Shown piece by piece: positions 15,730-24,334 of a stretch of 64,000 nucleotides of DNA. The stretch spans positions 1 to 64,000 of the forward strand of contig NZ_QSBV01000007.1 of NCBI RefSeq assembly GCF_003465825.1. Direction: 5' to 3'. Position numbers and translations under genes: made by a program. Position 1 is the stretch's first letter; every line of letters starts with the position of its first letter. Origin of the DNA: Collinsella sp. AF02-46-1. Its GTDB lineage: Bacteria > Actinomycetota > Coriobacteriia > Coriobacteriales > Coriobacteriaceae. The notes under the pieces are model-generated. The model had not been told where the DNA came from and made no database searches. It saw only the letters and a list, made by a program, of their open reading frames with translations.

Positions 15730-16158
15730 ATGTCCAACCAGGGCAAGAAGGTCAAGACTCATTATCGCGGCACGCTCGACGACGGCACGCAGTTCGATAG
15801 CTCCTACGATCGCGGCGAGCCGCTGGAGTTCACCTGCGGCGCCGGCCAGATGATCAAGGGCTTCGACGCCGCTGTTGTCGACATGCAGGTGGGCGAGAAG
15901 AAGACCGTGCACATTCCTGCTGCCGATGCCTACGGCGAGCACAATCCCGAGATGGTTCTGACCTTCCCGGCCGAGCAGGTTCCCAACATCGAGCAGATCG
16001 AGAAGGGCATGAAGCTCTTCCTGTCCACGCCGAGCGGCATGCCCGTTCCCGCCGTCGTCATTGACGTGACGCCCGAGGCTGTGACGCTCGACGCCAACCA
16101 CGAGTTGGCCGGCAAGGACCTCAACTTTGATATCGAGCTCGTTGAGGTCGAGGGTTAG
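15730..16158 (+). CDS. FKBP-type peptidyl-prolyl isomerase (SlyD-like)
   Basis: A cytosolic proline isomerase and chaperone of 142 residues. The FKBP fold is split by an insert-in-flap domain (about 68-120, DAYGEHNPEM onward), as in SlyD. The His/Cys-rich metal-binding tail of E. coli SlyD is absent; the protein ends LVEVEG. ACGGAGG precedes the ATG at 15730. The next gene, four bases downstream, encodes a UreE-like protein, which makes a shared role in metal-site assembly plausible. Confidence 0.88.
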   Translation: MSNQGKKVKTHYRGTLDDGTQFDSSYDRGEPLEFTCGAGQMIKGFDAAVVDMQVGEKKTVHIPAADAYGEHNPEMVLTFPAEQVPNIEQIEKGMKLFLSTPSGMPVPAVVIDVTPEAVTLDANHELAGKDLNFDIELVEVEG

Positions 16159-16161
16159 AGT

Positions 16162-16740
16162 ATGCCTGAACGCCTGGTTTCGACGACATGCTTGGGAAAT
16201 CTCAACGATCCGTCCTATGAACTCCTGCTTCGCCGGAAGTTGGGCGGCGTCTTTGAAGTTGACGAGCTGCTGCTCGATTGGGACCAGGCCGATGTATGCG
16301 CGTTTGTGGGCGTGACGGAGCTGGGGCGCACGATTGATGTTCGGCTGGATGCTACCGACGGCGGTCGTCTTGCCGATGGCGACGTGCTCGCCATTGACCG
16401 TTCGGGCATGGTGCCCGTGGCGGTTGTCGTGCGCCTGCGCAGCGCCGAGGTTTATTTGGTCGAAGTCGACCGCATGGATCCGATTGCGCTCGCGCATGCG
16501 TGCTGGGAGATCGGCAACATGCATGCGCCGCTCTTCCGGGGCGACTCGGACGAGCATACCGTGCGCATGTATACGCCGGTGCAGCCTGTTTTGGGCCGTA
16601 TGCTCCGGGGTGTCGAGAGTGTTCGGCTCTCGGTGGTTACCCGCGAACTCGATGCGGACCGACGCTTTGCATCGAGCGCGGCGGATGTCGTCGTGAGCAT
16701 GGCTCCCGACTTTACCATCGTAAAAAAGACGCGCGGCTAA
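16162..16740 (+). CDS. UreE-like nickel metallochaperone homologue
   Basis: The 192-residue protein matches the layout of urease accessory protein UreE. An N-terminal beta domain (LGRTIDVRLDATDGGRLADGD) is followed by the C-terminal dimer domain with the motif ALAHACWEIGNMHAPLF, corresponding to the family's LGNRHxP metal-binding segment. Its arginine is replaced by Met here. There is no urease gene in the window. It follows the SlyD-like gene with a 3-base gap, and SlyD-type proteins are known partners in nickel delivery. It may serve a hydrogenase or another nickel enzyme (inference). Confidence 0.7.
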   Translation: MPERLVSTTCLGNLNDPSYELLLRRKLGGVFEVDELLLDWDQADVCAFVGVTELGRTIDVRLDATDGGRLADGDVLAIDRSGMVPVAVVVRLRSAEVYLVEVDRMDPIALAHACWEIGNMHAPLFRGDSDEHTVRMYTPVQPVLGRMLRGVESVRLSVVTRELDADRRFASSAADVVVSMAPDFTIVKKTRG

Positions 16741-16752
16741 GCGCGCGTATGC

Positions 16753-16795
16753 GCAAGACGGGCTTTGAGGGGCGACCAATCAAAGTCCGTCTTGC
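16753..16795. repeat. 16-bp stem hairpin between UreE-like and HAD genes
   Basis: GCAAGACGGGCTTTGA (16753-16768) pairs with TCAAAGTCCGTCTTGC (16780-16795) with one G-T wobble and an 11-nt loop. No long T-run follows. Probably a terminator or mRNA 3' end structure. Confidence 0.7.
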
Positions 16796-16823
16796 TGTTG
16801 ATAGGAGGCTTTGGGGGAAGCAT

Positions 16824-17621
16824 ATGGGTCTTGAGGGAATCAAGCTGATTGCATGCGATTTGGACGGCACGTTGCTGCATCCGGGGGAGCGCGAGCCGCG
16901 TTCCGAGGCCTTTGAGCTCATTGATGAGCTGCATCGTCGCGGTATCGTGTTTATGCCGGCGAGCGGCCGTCAATATGCGAGCTTGCGCTACCTGTTTGCC
17001 CCGGTGGCCGATGAACTCGCCTATGTATGCGAAAACGGAGCCCTGGTGATGAGCGAGGGGCGTGCCGTTGTCAAGCGTTCCATGGAGCGTAGCCTTGCTA
17101 TGGATATCGCGAATGCCGTGGTTGCGTATCCCCATGCCGACGTGACCCTTTCGTGTGAGGGGCACCTCTACACCATGGGCGGCAACGATGCGTTTGTTGA
17201 CCACCTGCGTTATGAGGTCCACTGCGATGTGGCGGTAGTCGACCGTCCCGAAGACATCGACGAGGACGTCATTAAGATTGCCTTCCAGACGCCCGAGGCG
17301 GAGCAGCAGGCGGCGCTGGAGTATTTCGAGCGCCACTTTAGCGATCGAGTCGATGTCATGACATCGGGAACCGAATGGACGGACTTTATCGGTTTCGATT
17401 CGGGCAAGGGCTCCGCGCTTGCCGATTACGGTCACGCCCTGGGGATTTCGCCCGATGAGATGATGGCGTTTGGCGACAATGAGAACGATCGTGACATGCT
17501 CAACGTGGTGGGCCATCCCTATCTGATGGAGAGCTGCAACCCCAGCATGCGCGGCATCAACGACCGCGTCCGCTACGCGCGCACGGTCGAAGAAGAACTG
17601 CGTCGTCTACTTGCTGTGTAG
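16824..17621 (+). CDS. HAD-IIB (Cof-type) phosphatase
   Basis: A Cof-family sugar phosphatase or phosphatase of small metabolites, 265 residues. It shows motif I DLDGTLL, motif II in MPASGR, and motif IV GDNENDRDML. The ATG at 16824 follows a purine-rich GGGGGAAG; upstream parts of the frame overlap the UreE-like gene and are not credible. The substrate cannot be told from sequence. Confidence 0.88.
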   Translation: MGLEGIKLIACDLDGTLLHPGEREPRSEAFELIDELHRRGIVFMPASGRQYASLRYLFAPVADELAYVCENGALVMSEGRAVVKRSMERSLAMDIANAVVAYPHADVTLSCEGHLYTMGGNDAFVDHLRYEVHCDVAVVDRPEDIDEDVIKIAFQTPEAEQQAALEYFERHFSDRVDVMTSGTEWTDFIGFDSGKGSALADYGHALGISPDEMMAFGDNENDRDMLNVVGHPYLMESCNPSMRGINDRVRYARTVEEELRRLLAV

Positions 17622-17636
17622 GCATGTCCCAAACAT

Positions 17637-18017
17637 CTACCGGCAGTCGGGGCAGAGACCCTCGAAGATGGTGTAGTGCGATGTGACGTGCCAGCCGATT
17701 TGCTCGGATGCCTTGGCGTCGAGCTGGGCATCGAAGGGGAGCGGTACGTCGATGACGCGGCTGCACGAGGTGCAGATGATATGTGCGTGCGGCTCGATCG
17801 TGCGATCGAAGCGGCTGCCGCCCGGCGTCTTGATGGAGAGGATCTCGCCGGCGTCGGCCAAGAGATTGAGATTGCGGTAGACCGTACCACGGCTGATTTT
17901 GTCATCCTGCGCGCGCACGACGTTGTAAATTTCGTCGGCGGTGGGATGGTTATAGCTTTGGCGCACGGCGTCGAGAACCAGCTTTCGCTGCTTGGTATTC
18001 CTTCTTTGCACCGCCAT
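17637..18017 (-). CDS. Fur-family regulator, PerR-like
   Basis: A 126-residue metal-dependent repressor. The winged-helix DNA-binding half includes HPTADEIY and ISRGTVYRNL; the dimer half holds two CxxC pairs (CTSC at 82-85, CPDC at 122-125), a structural zinc site. Asp90, in RVIDV after the first CxxC, aligns with the Asp that marks PerR rather than Fur (family knowledge), so peroxide sensing is the likelier role. No catalase or rubrerythrin gene is adjacent. It faces the HAD gene tail to tail. Confidence 0.82.
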   Translation of the reverse strand: MAVQRRNTKQRKLVLDAVRQSYNHPTADEIYNVVRAQDDKISRGTVYRNLNLLADAGEILSIKTPGGSRFDRTIEPHAHIICTSCSRVIDVPLPFDAQLDAKASEQIGWHVTSHYTIFEGLCPDCR

Positions 18018-18078
18018 GCGCCTCGCCTCTTTTCTATCAACGGTCGTAGGTAAATGATACCGTATTTAGCACACAATA

Positions 18079-18489
18079 CTAATAACGAGGAATGAAACCG
18101 TCTTCATTGGCAAGTGGGGCTCGGGTCTGGGCGTCTACGAGGCGAAAACGCGTTCCCATGCGCTCGTAGGAGGCATGAAGCGCCTCGAGATGAGATAGGA
18201 TGTTTGCCGGAGCCCCCTGTATCTCCATCTCGACTGAGCCGTCTTCCATGTTGCGCACCCAGCCGGTGAGTGCGCGTGCCTGCGCGAGGTTGGTGTTGGT
18301 AAAGCGAAAACCGACGCCCTGGACTTGCCCCTCCCAGCGCAGGAAATAGCGCAGGGGAGCGTCTTGAGTGGCCTCGTCGCTTGCGAGCACAGTAAGCCTG
18401 CGGCGCAGCTCGAGCTCGACGTTTGATGGTTTTTGAGGCTCTCGACTGCCGCCGGTGACGCTGGAGAAGAACGTTTCGAAGAAGCCCAT
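18079..18489 (-). CDS. Acylphosphatase-domain protein
   Basis: Residues 45-136 form an acylphosphatase domain with the catalytic segment GQVQGVGFRFTN (Arg) and GWVRNMEDGSVEME (Asn). These enzymes hydrolyse carboxyl-phosphate bonds. The first 45 residues are an unusual extension. The start codon lies two bases after the stop of the oxidoreductase gene at 18492, so the two are probably translationally coupled. Confidence 0.85.
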   Translation of the reverse strand: MGFFETFFSSVTGGSREPQKPSNVELELRRRLTVLASDEATQDAPLRYFLRWEGQVQGVGFRFTNTNLAQARALTGWVRNMEDGSVEMEIQGAPANILSHLEALHASYERMGTRFRLVDAQTRAPLANEDGFIPRY

Positions 18490-18491
18490 CG

Positions 18492-19598
18492 CTAGGCCTG
18501 CTTGACTGAATCAGCGGGAAAGGTAATGCCGGCCTGCTGGCGCACGGCATCCATGATACGCAGCGAGACAAGCGTGACATCGCGATAGTGGCCAAGCTCA
18601 TGGCGCCCGGCAGGCGTTTCCCAGATCTCGTCCTTAATGCTATCGATGCCGACGATGGCGGTGATAAAGTCGGCGAGCTCGTACTCCATGGTGTTGCTCG
18701 ATTTGGGCAGGTTGAGCGCGCGCCCGTTGTCGCCTTGCTCGCGCGGCGCCTCGGTCGCCGATCCGCGCACGACGTCGCCGCGATAATCGATGCGTACGTT
18801 GCGGGGCGTGGACAGATGGTCAATCTGGATAGTGCCACGCTCGCCTTCGATCTGCGATGGCAGCAGGTCATTCGTAATTTTGGAGTGCGCAAGCTCGACG
18901 GAGATGCGGCCACCGCCGTAGCTGGCGAGGATGGAACCGCAGCCGTCGATGGGGCCGTGCGTGAGCTGTCGCGTGGTGGGGTCGAGCAGAGTAGTCATGC
19001 TCGTAAGGCCGGAGGGCATGCCGAAAATCTCGACCATGGGCTCGACGGTGTAGACGCCGATGTCCATGAGGGAGCCCGATGCCATATTGCAATCGAAGAT
19101 GTTGCTGGCGCGTCCTGCGAGGATTTCGTTGTAGCGCGAGGAGTACTTGCCAAAGCGCAGTGAGGCGCGGCGAATGGGCGCAATTTCGCCCAGAGCGTCC
19201 TCGATGGCGTGGAAAGCGAGGTCGTGGAGCGGGCGCATGGCCTCGAGGGCCACGACACCTGCTGCCTCGGCAGCGCGGAAGACTTCCAGCGCCTGCGCTT
19301 CGGTGGCGCAGAAGGGCTTTTCGACGATAACGTGCTTGCCGCCGGCGATGCAGGCGAGCGCCTGCTCGTAATGGAGCGCGTTGGGGCTGCCGATGTAGAC
19401 GGCGTCGACGTCGGCGGCGGATGCGAGCTCGTCGAGTGCAGTGAAGTTGCGCTCGCCGCCGCGCTCAGTGGTAAAGGCAGCGCCGCGCTCGGCGTTGCGC
19501 GAGAGCGTGCCTACGAATACAGCCTGGTCGTTTGCATTGACGACTTGGATAAAGTCGTCGGTGATCATGGATGTGCCGATGGTCGCTATGCGCAGCAT
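18492..19598 (-). CDS. Gfo/Idh/MocA-family oxidoreductase
   Basis: A 368-residue NAD(P)-dependent sugar or inositol dehydrogenase-like protein. The N-terminal Rossmann fold begins LRIATIGTSMI and continues with a conserved EKPFC (the catalytic Lys in the family's EKP motif). The C-terminal alpha/beta domain follows. The N-terminal GxGxxG is degenerate (GTSMIT). The substrate is unknown. Upstream lies RNase HI on the same strand. Confidence 0.85.
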   Translation of the reverse strand: MLRIATIGTSMITDDFIQVVNANDQAVFVGTLSRNAERGAAFTTERGGERNFTALDELASAADVDAVYIGSPNALHYEQALACIAGGKHVIVEKPFCATEAQALEVFRAAEAAGVVALEAMRPLHDLAFHAIEDALGEIAPIRRASLRFGKYSSRYNEILAGRASNIFDCNMASGSLMDIGVYTVEPMVEIFGMPSGLTSMTTLLDPTTRQLTHGPIDGCGSILASYGGGRISVELAHSKITNDLLPSQIEGERGTIQIDHLSTPRNVRIDYRGDVVRGSATEAPREQGDNGRALNLPKSSNTMEYELADFITAIVGIDSIKDEIWETPAGRHELGHYRDVTLVSLRIMDAVRQQAGITFPADSVKQA

Positions 19599-19673
19599 GT
19601 GTCCCCCTCGTGCCGTTCGGTTTACAGGATGAGTGTAGCGCGAGGGGGCAGGAAATAGCGTGCGAAAACGCCG

Positions 19674-20159
19674 TTACAGGTCGCTCTCGTTAAAGCCGGC
19701 GTCGATATCGAGGTTGCTGCCGTCGGCCGCCGTGGTGGCAAGCTCGTCGCAGCGCTCATTGAGCTCATGGCCGGCGTGACCCTTAACCCAGATGAACTCA
19801 ACCTTATGCTTGCTTTTGGCGGTGAGTAGGCGCTCCCACAGGTCGCGGTTCTTGACGGGCTGCTTGTTGGCGGTTTTCCACCCGCGCTTTTTCCAGCCGT
19901 CGATCCAGTGCTTGTTAAAGGCGTTGACGACGTACTGCGAATCGGAATGGACTTCGACCTCGCAGGGGCGGTTGAGTGCCTCGAGCGCCACGATAACGGC
20001 CATGAGCTCCATGCGGTTGTTGGTGGTCTTGGCGTAGCCGCGCGAAAGCTCGGAGGTAAAGGTCTTGCCGGCGGGGTTGGTGTATTTGAGCACGGCGCCG
20101 TAGCCGCCGCGTCCCGGATTTGATCGGGCCGAGCCGTCGGTATAGATGATGACCTTCAC
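19674..20159 (-). CDS. rnhA: Ribonuclease HI
   Basis: Degrades the RNA strand of RNA-DNA hybrids. The 161-residue protein shows all catalytic acids: YTDGS (Asp), RMELMA (Glu), VHSDSQYV (Asp) and the C-terminal NERCDELA (Asp). The basic handle region [17 protein letters not shown] is present. The start is GTG at 20159 with an AGGAAG site on the minus strand. Confidence 0.95.
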   Translation of the reverse strand: MKVIIYTDGSARSNPGRGGYGAVLKYTNPAGKTFTSELSRGYAKTTNNRMELMAVIVALEALNRPCEVEVHSDSQYVVNAFNKHWIDGWKKRGWKTANKQPVKNRDLWERLLTAKSKHKVEFIWVKGHAGHELNERCDELATTAADGSNLDIDAGFNESDL

Positions 20160-20258
20160 GGGCTTCCTTTCTTTGAGTGCATTTCATGTGAGTGACCATT
20201 GTAGCGCCATGCCCGCCGGGGGCCAGCAATCTACGATTTCTACCCCGTCTTCCGACTG

Positions 20259-21161
20259 TTAGCTGGCATGGATGATGCGGTTGAGCTCGTCGAGGTATTG
20301 CTGCAAGAGGAGAGAGGGCTTGCGCTCGTCGTGCATGATGTAGCCAACGTGCATCGTTGGGGCGTCTGCTAACGGGATCGATGCCATACCCCATTGCATT
20401 TCATTGGAGAGGACTCCGGTCGACAGGGTGTAACCGTTCGACGTGATAAGTAAGTTGGTAAGTGTTCCGCGGTCCGAGATTCGTATGTTGCGGTCGCAAG
20501 GGATATAGCTAAAAGGTTCCTCGGCGTAATAGAAGGAGTTTGAGGTTCCCTGCTCAAAGCTGTAGCGCGTATAGGGCGCGAGGTCGGCAAGGGACAGTTG
20601 AGGGCGGCGTGCGAGCGGATGGCGTTCGCTCACGAAGACGTGGACCGTCGCGTCGAAGAGGGGATGGAAGCTTGCGCGGGCATCGGCGAAGGCCTTCTGC
20701 AGAACGCGAGCGTTAAAGTCATCCAGATACAGAATGCCGATATCGCTGCGAAACGCACGGACGTCATCGATGATCTGCGATGTGGTGGTCTCGCGCATGA
20801 TGAACTCGAACTTGCTGTCGCGGCAGCGCTCGACCACGTTGACAAAGGCCTCGACCGAAAAGGCGTAGTGCTGGGCGGAAATGGCGAGGCGGGCTTGCGG
20901 GGTGCCGCCGTCCTCGTAGCGTGCCTCGAGCATGTCGGCCTGCTCTACGACCTGGCGCGCATAGCCCAAAAGCTCGGTGCCGTCGTTGGTGAGCGTGACG
21001 CCGCGGCTGGAGCGCGTAAAGATCTCCAGATGGAGTTCCTGTTCCAGGCTTTTGACGGCGTTTGAGATGTTGGACTGAGCGGTATAGAGGCGCTGAGCTG
21101 CGGCGTTGATTGAGCCGGACTCTGCCACGGCGATCAGAAAACGAAGCTGCTGAAGGGTCAT
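20259..21161 (-). CDS. LysR-family transcriptional regulator
   Basis: A 300-residue regulator with an N-terminal winged HTH (MTLQQLRFLIAVAESGSINAAAQRL start region) and a C-terminal periplasmic-binding-like effector domain. It is divergent from the O-acetylhomoserine sulfhydrylase gene, and a perfect inverted repeat lies just before its start, so it probably controls sulfur amino acid synthesis and itself (inference). The ATG at 21161 is preferred over 21170 because AAAGGA is spaced correctly only for the former. Confidence 0.88.
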   Translation of the reverse strand: MTLQQLRFLIAVAESGSINAAAQRLYTAQSNISNAVKSLEQELHLEIFTRSSRGVTLTNDGTELLGYARQVVEQADMLEARYEDGGTPQARLAISAQHYAFSVEAFVNVVERCRDSKFEFIMRETTTSQIIDDVRAFRSDIGILYLDDFNARVLQKAFADARASFHPLFDATVHVFVSERHPLARRPQLSLADLAPYTRYSFEQGTSNSFYYAEEPFSYIPCDRNIRISDRGTLTNLLITSNGYTLSTGVLSNEMQWGMASIPLADAPTMHVGYIMHDERKPSLLLQQYLDELNRIIHAS

Positions 21162-21180
21162 CGACGCCATCCTTTCGATA

Positions 21181-21201
21181 GTTATCTATAAAACAGATAA
21201 C
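21181..21201. promoter_or_regulatory. Inverted-repeat operator, likely LysR site
   Basis: GTTATCT (21181-21187), seven bases, then AGATAAC (21195-21201): a perfect 7-bp inverted repeat with the size of a LysR-type recognition site. It lies between the regulator start and the -35 of the divergent gene. Confidence 0.65.
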
Positions 21202-21221
21202 AAGTTAGCGCTTTTTAGTGA

Positions 21222-21250
21222 TTGACCGAGGAAGACAATGCCCGTACTAT
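21222..21250 (+). promoter_or_regulatory. Promoter of the sulfhydrylase gene
   Basis: TTGACC (21222-21227) and TACTAT (21245-21250) with an ideal 17-bp spacer. It predicts a leader of about 175 bases. Confidence 0.7.
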
Positions 21251-21306
21251 TCAAAACACACAAAGGCGGTAGGTTATTAAGCCGACTACGGAATCGGGAC
21301 GCGAAA

Positions 21307-21379
21307 GGAGGCCCGCATATGAATTGCTTACCAAGACGAATGCCGGGCTCCTGTTTGCGCCCGTCGGCGTGATCAGGAG
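21307..21379 (+). promoter_or_regulatory. Alternative leader hairpins upstream of the sulfhydrylase gene
   Basis: CTCCTG (21348-21353) can pair with CAGGAG (21374-21379), with a pyrimidine-rich stretch after it. The overlapping CGGGCTCC can instead pair with GGAGGCCCG at 21307, hiding the leader-peptide ribosome site. Mutually exclusive pairings of this kind are typical of attenuators. No folding calculation was possible. Confidence 0.4.
21319..21372 (+). CDS. Short leader peptide with two Cys codons
   Basis: A 17-codon frame, MNCLPRRMPGSCLRPSA, begins seven bases after AAAGGAGG, one of the best ribosome binding sites in the window. It lies in the leader of a sulfur assimilation gene and contains two cysteines. 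This fits a translated leader that senses cysteine supply (inference). It could also be a chance frame. Confidence 0.55.
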   Translation: MNCLPRRMPGSCLRPSA

Positions 21380-21433
21380 ACAGCGACTTACTTCTCTCTT
21401 TTTACTTACTTTCGTTCGATCAAGGAGATCATC

Positions 21434-22744
21434 ATGAGCCAGTTCATCAACAACCCCGAGCACACCTTTGGTTTCGATACCCTGCAGCTGCACGTTGGCC
21501 AGGAGAGTGCCGATCCCGCATCCGACTCCCGTGCCGTGCCGATCTACCAGACCACGAGCTATGTGTTCCGCAACTCCCAGCACGCCGCCGACCGCTTTGG
21601 TCTTGCCGACGCCGGTAACATCTACGGCCGTCTGACCAACTCCACCCAGGGCGTCTTCGAGGACCGTATCGCCGCGCTCGAGGGCGGCGTGGCAGGTCTT
21701 GCCGTCGCCTCCGGCGCTGCTGCCATCACCTATACCCTGCAGGCTCTTGCCCAGGCTGGTGACCACGTGGTGGCTCAGAAGACCATCTACGGTGGCTCCT
21801 ACAACCTGCTGGAGCATACGCTCTCCCAGTTTGGCGTCGAGACCACGTTTGTCGATGCCCATAACCTGGAAGAGGTTGAGGGTGCCATCAAGGACAGCAC
21901 CACGGTCATCTATCTCGAGACGCTCGGCAACCCCAACTCCGACATCCCCAACATCGACGCCATCTCCGAGATTGCCAAGAAGCACGGTCTGCCGGTTGTC
22001 GTCGACAACACCTTCGGCACCCCGTATCTGTTCCGTCCGCTGGAGCACGGCGCCAACATCGTCGTCCACTCCGCAACCAAGTTCATCGGCGGCCACGGTA
22101 CCTCGCTGGGCGGTGTGATCGTCGACGGCGGTAACTTCGATTGGAAGGCGAGTGGCAAGTACGCCCAGATCGCTGAGCCCAACCCCTCCTACCATGGTGT
22201 TTCGTTTGCCGAGGCTGCCGGTCCCGCCGCCTTCGCAACCTATGTCCGCGCTATCCTGCTGCGTGACGAGGGCGCCTGCATCAGCCCGTTCAACGCCTGG
22301 GTTCTGCTCCAGGGCACCGAGACTCTGTCGCTGCGCGTTGACCGCCATGTCGAGAACACCAAGAAGGTCGTTGAGTTCCTGGCTGGTGACAGCCACGTCG
22401 CCAAGGTGAATCACCCGAGCCTGCCTGAGCACCCCGATCACGAGCTCTATCAGAAGTACTTCCCCCGTGGCGGTGCCTCGATCTTTACCTTTGAGATTAA
22501 GGGTGGCCAGGAGGCTGCATGGAAGTTCATCGATCATCTGCAGGTGTTCTCGCTGCTCGCCAACGTGGCCGACGTCAAGTCGCTCGTCGTGCACCCGGCT
22601 ACCACCACGCACTCCCAGCTCTCTGCCGAGGAGCTCGCCGAGCAGAACATCACGCCCTCCACGATCCGTCTTTCCATCGGTACCGAGAACGCCGAGGATA
22701 TCATTTGGGATCTGAAGCAGGCCTTTGCCGCGCTGGACGAGTAA
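21434..22744 (+). CDS. O-acetylhomoserine sulfhydrylase (aminocarboxypropyltransferase)
   Basis: A PLP enzyme of the Cys/Met metabolism family that joins O-acetylhomoserine with sulfide (or a thiol) to give homocysteine. The 436-residue length and the start FGFDTLQLHVGQ are typical of MetY. The PLP lysine lies in VVHSATKFIGGHGTS. An AAGGAG site precedes the ATG at 21434. Expression is probably governed by the divergent LysR regulator and by the leader described above. Confidence 0.93.
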   Translation: MSQFINNPEHTFGFDTLQLHVGQESADPASDSRAVPIYQTTSYVFRNSQHAADRFGLADAGNIYGRLTNSTQGVFEDRIAALEGGVAGLAVASGAAAITYTLQALAQAGDHVVAQKTIYGGSYNLLEHTLSQFGVETTFVDAHNLEEVEGAIKDSTTVIYLETLGNPNSDIPNIDAISEIAKKHGLPVVVDNTFGTPYLFRPLEHGANIVVHSATKFIGGHGTSLGGVIVDGGNFDWKASGKYAQIAEPNPSYHGVSFAEAAGPAAFATYVRAILLRDEGACISPFNAWVLLQGTETLSLRVDRHVENTKKVVEFLAGDSHVAKVNHPSLPEHPDHELYQKYFPRGGASIFTFEIKGGQEAAWKFIDHLQVFSLLANVADVKSLVVHPATTTHSQLSAEELAEQNITPSTIRLSIGTENAEDIIWDLKQAFAALDE

Positions 22745-22808
22745 GGCGACTTGTGCAAGGACCCCTTGCGACTCGATAGGTATAACTGCATAAAATGCCT
22801 GCTCAAGG

Positions 22809-22845
22809 CGCCTGTGCGAACAATGGTTGCACGGGCGTCGTTTTT
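22809..22845 (+). terminator. Terminator after the sulfhydrylase gene
   Basis: CGCCTGTGC / GCACGGGCG (one G-T pair) with an 11-nt loop, then TTTTT. The remaining 22846-23056 stretch holds a TTGACA at 22874 without a convincing -10 and shows no gene. Confidence 0.8.
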
Positions 22846-23056
22846 GCATAGAGAGGGTGCAAAAACAGGGTTTTTGACACGCTTTATGCAATCGAGATGT
22901 GGAAAACTCCTGTTGAGAGGATGTGAGTTTTACGCAATTGACGTGCGCCTTTTGAGTAAAACCGCAGGTCGCGATTTGCTCGGGGTACTATGCAGCGCGA
23001 TTAAATCACACGCAGCTCAAACGCAGCAAAAACGCACTACGGAGGTTTCCAGCTAC

Positions 23057-23833
23057 ATGAGGATCGATTCACGAAAACCGAAAGCCGCCGCCCTTTCCGC
23101 CGCTCTGACCGTGGCACTTTTGGCGGGCGCCGGCGCAACTGATGCCCACGCGGCAACACTATCCGATACGGTCGGATCTGCGCCGTCCGAGGCGACGCTG
23201 GTGCAGCCCGTCGACTACCGCGGCGACGGTTATGGCTCTATGCAGGAGTGGAACGCCTCGATGGGGGCAAAGCGCGATTCCCTGGAGATGCGCGCTCAGA
23301 TCATTATGAATATGTATGGCGACTATGCTACCGATGACGAGCGCGCTGTGTTGCAGGGTTGCATCGACGGTGCGGGTAGCCTGTTGACGATGGGGGAAGT
23401 CGACGCCAAGTCGACCGAGCTCGACGAGCTTCGCTCCACGCTTGAGGATGCCAAGCGCGAGGCGCTCGAGGCTGCCGCAGCCGAAGCCGAGGCCGCTGAG
23501 GCCGTTCAGGCTTCGTATTACAACGCCGGCTCCGGCTCGTCTTATACGTCTGCTGCGTATTACGCGAACGGCTCGGGTCTGACGCGCTCGAGCGGCGTCA
23601 ATAACTATAACGGCCGCCGCGAGACTTATTACAGCAGCAACGTGTTGTATCACCACCGCACGGGCGAGTGGACGCAGGATTCCGAGGGCTTTTGGCGCGA
23701 TTCCGATGGTTACTACGTCGTTGCCGCGGGCGATAAGGCCCAAGGCTCTACGTTTACCGGTTCCAAGGGCGAGTGCAAGGTCTATGACTCCGGCTGCGCT
23801 GCCGGAACCACCGACTACTACACTGGCTGGTAA
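23057..23833 (+). CDS. Secreted protein of unknown function
   Basis: The 258-residue protein starts with a signal peptide: basic MRIDSRKPKA, a hydrophobic LTVALLAGAGA core and a likely cut after DAHA. An acidic helical region rich in Ala and Glu (about 110-155) suggests a coiled coil. A Tyr/Ser/Gly-rich linker follows, and the C terminus (about 215-258, DSDGYYVVAAGD to GTTDYYTGW) resembles the Asp-containing beta-barrel tail seen in cell-wall-associated proteins of this group. Two Cys in that tail may form a disulfide. No catalytic residues were identified. Confidence 0.7.
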   Translation: MRIDSRKPKAAALSAALTVALLAGAGATDAHAATLSDTVGSAPSEATLVQPVDYRGDGYGSMQEWNASMGAKRDSLEMRAQIIMNMYGDYATDDERAVLQGCIDGAGSLLTMGEVDAKSTELDELRSTLEDAKREALEAAAAEAEAAEAVQASYYNAGSGSSYTSAAYYANGSGLTRSSGVNNYNGRRETYYSSNVLYHHRTGEWTQDSEGFWRDSDGYYVVAAGDKAQGSTFTGSKGECKVYDSGCAAGTTDYYTGW

Positions 23834-24020
23834 TCTGCCATAAGCCAATAGGACATGACGGGCGGGCGTCTTTACCGAGCCTTTGGGCAACGTAAGGGCG
23901 TTCGTTTTTTGTGCGTGCTTGAGTTAACAGAGCGCTTACCGTGGCAGTACGCCGCGCATATGGGCGCGGGGCACACTAGTTCATGAGAAATAAGGTCTTT
24001 CTCTTGGAGGAAGTGGTCTT

Positions 24021-24227
24021 GTGAACGCTCGAGATATCGCCGTTGCCGTCGTCGCATTGGTGCTTGGTTGCCTTGGTCCTACGGCCGCGCTCATTGCGGG
24101 CGTGCAGGGGTCATGCGGGGCTGCTCCAATCGTGGTCGGCGCGCTGATTGCGGCCGCGCTGCTGGGAAGTGCGGGTGTAGTCCTTTGTCGCGACGATGAG
24201 GGCCAGGCCTCGGAGTCGCAGCTCTGA
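24021..24227 (+). CDS. Small two-helix membrane protein
   Basis: A 68-residue product with two hydrophobic helices (about 5-28 and 36-55) and a polar acidic tail. The start is GTG at 24021 with GAGGAAG upstream. Function unknown; it stands alone between the secreted protein and a strong terminator. Confidence 0.6.
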   Translation: MNARDIAVAVVALVLGCLGPTAALIAGVQGSCGAAPIVVGALIAAALLGSAGVVLCRDDEGQASESQL

Positions 24228-24264
24228 CCGTCGGGACATCGACTACTGGTTATAGATGAAGATG

Positions 24265-24301
24265 AAAGCCGCCGTAAGGGGAGTGCCCTTGCGGCGGCTT
24301 T
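24265..24301. terminator. Bidirectional terminator
   Basis: A 16-bp stem, AAAGCCGCCGTAAGGG pairing with CCCTTGCGGCGGCTTT, works as a terminator on both strands. It lies between the small membrane protein gene and the convergent reductase gene. Confidence 0.85.
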
Positions 24302-24334
24302 GCTGTTGAGTCTGTTGACGTGGTGAGTCGGGCG

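Noticed and set aside
21251..21433. SAM riboswitch before the sulfhydrylase gene
   Set aside because: The conserved SAM-I helices and core sequences are not recognisable; a leader peptide explains the region better.
21251..22891. 546-codon minus-strand frame antisense to the sulfhydrylase gene
   Set aside because: Shadow of a well-supported gene; it also crosses that gene's leader and terminator.
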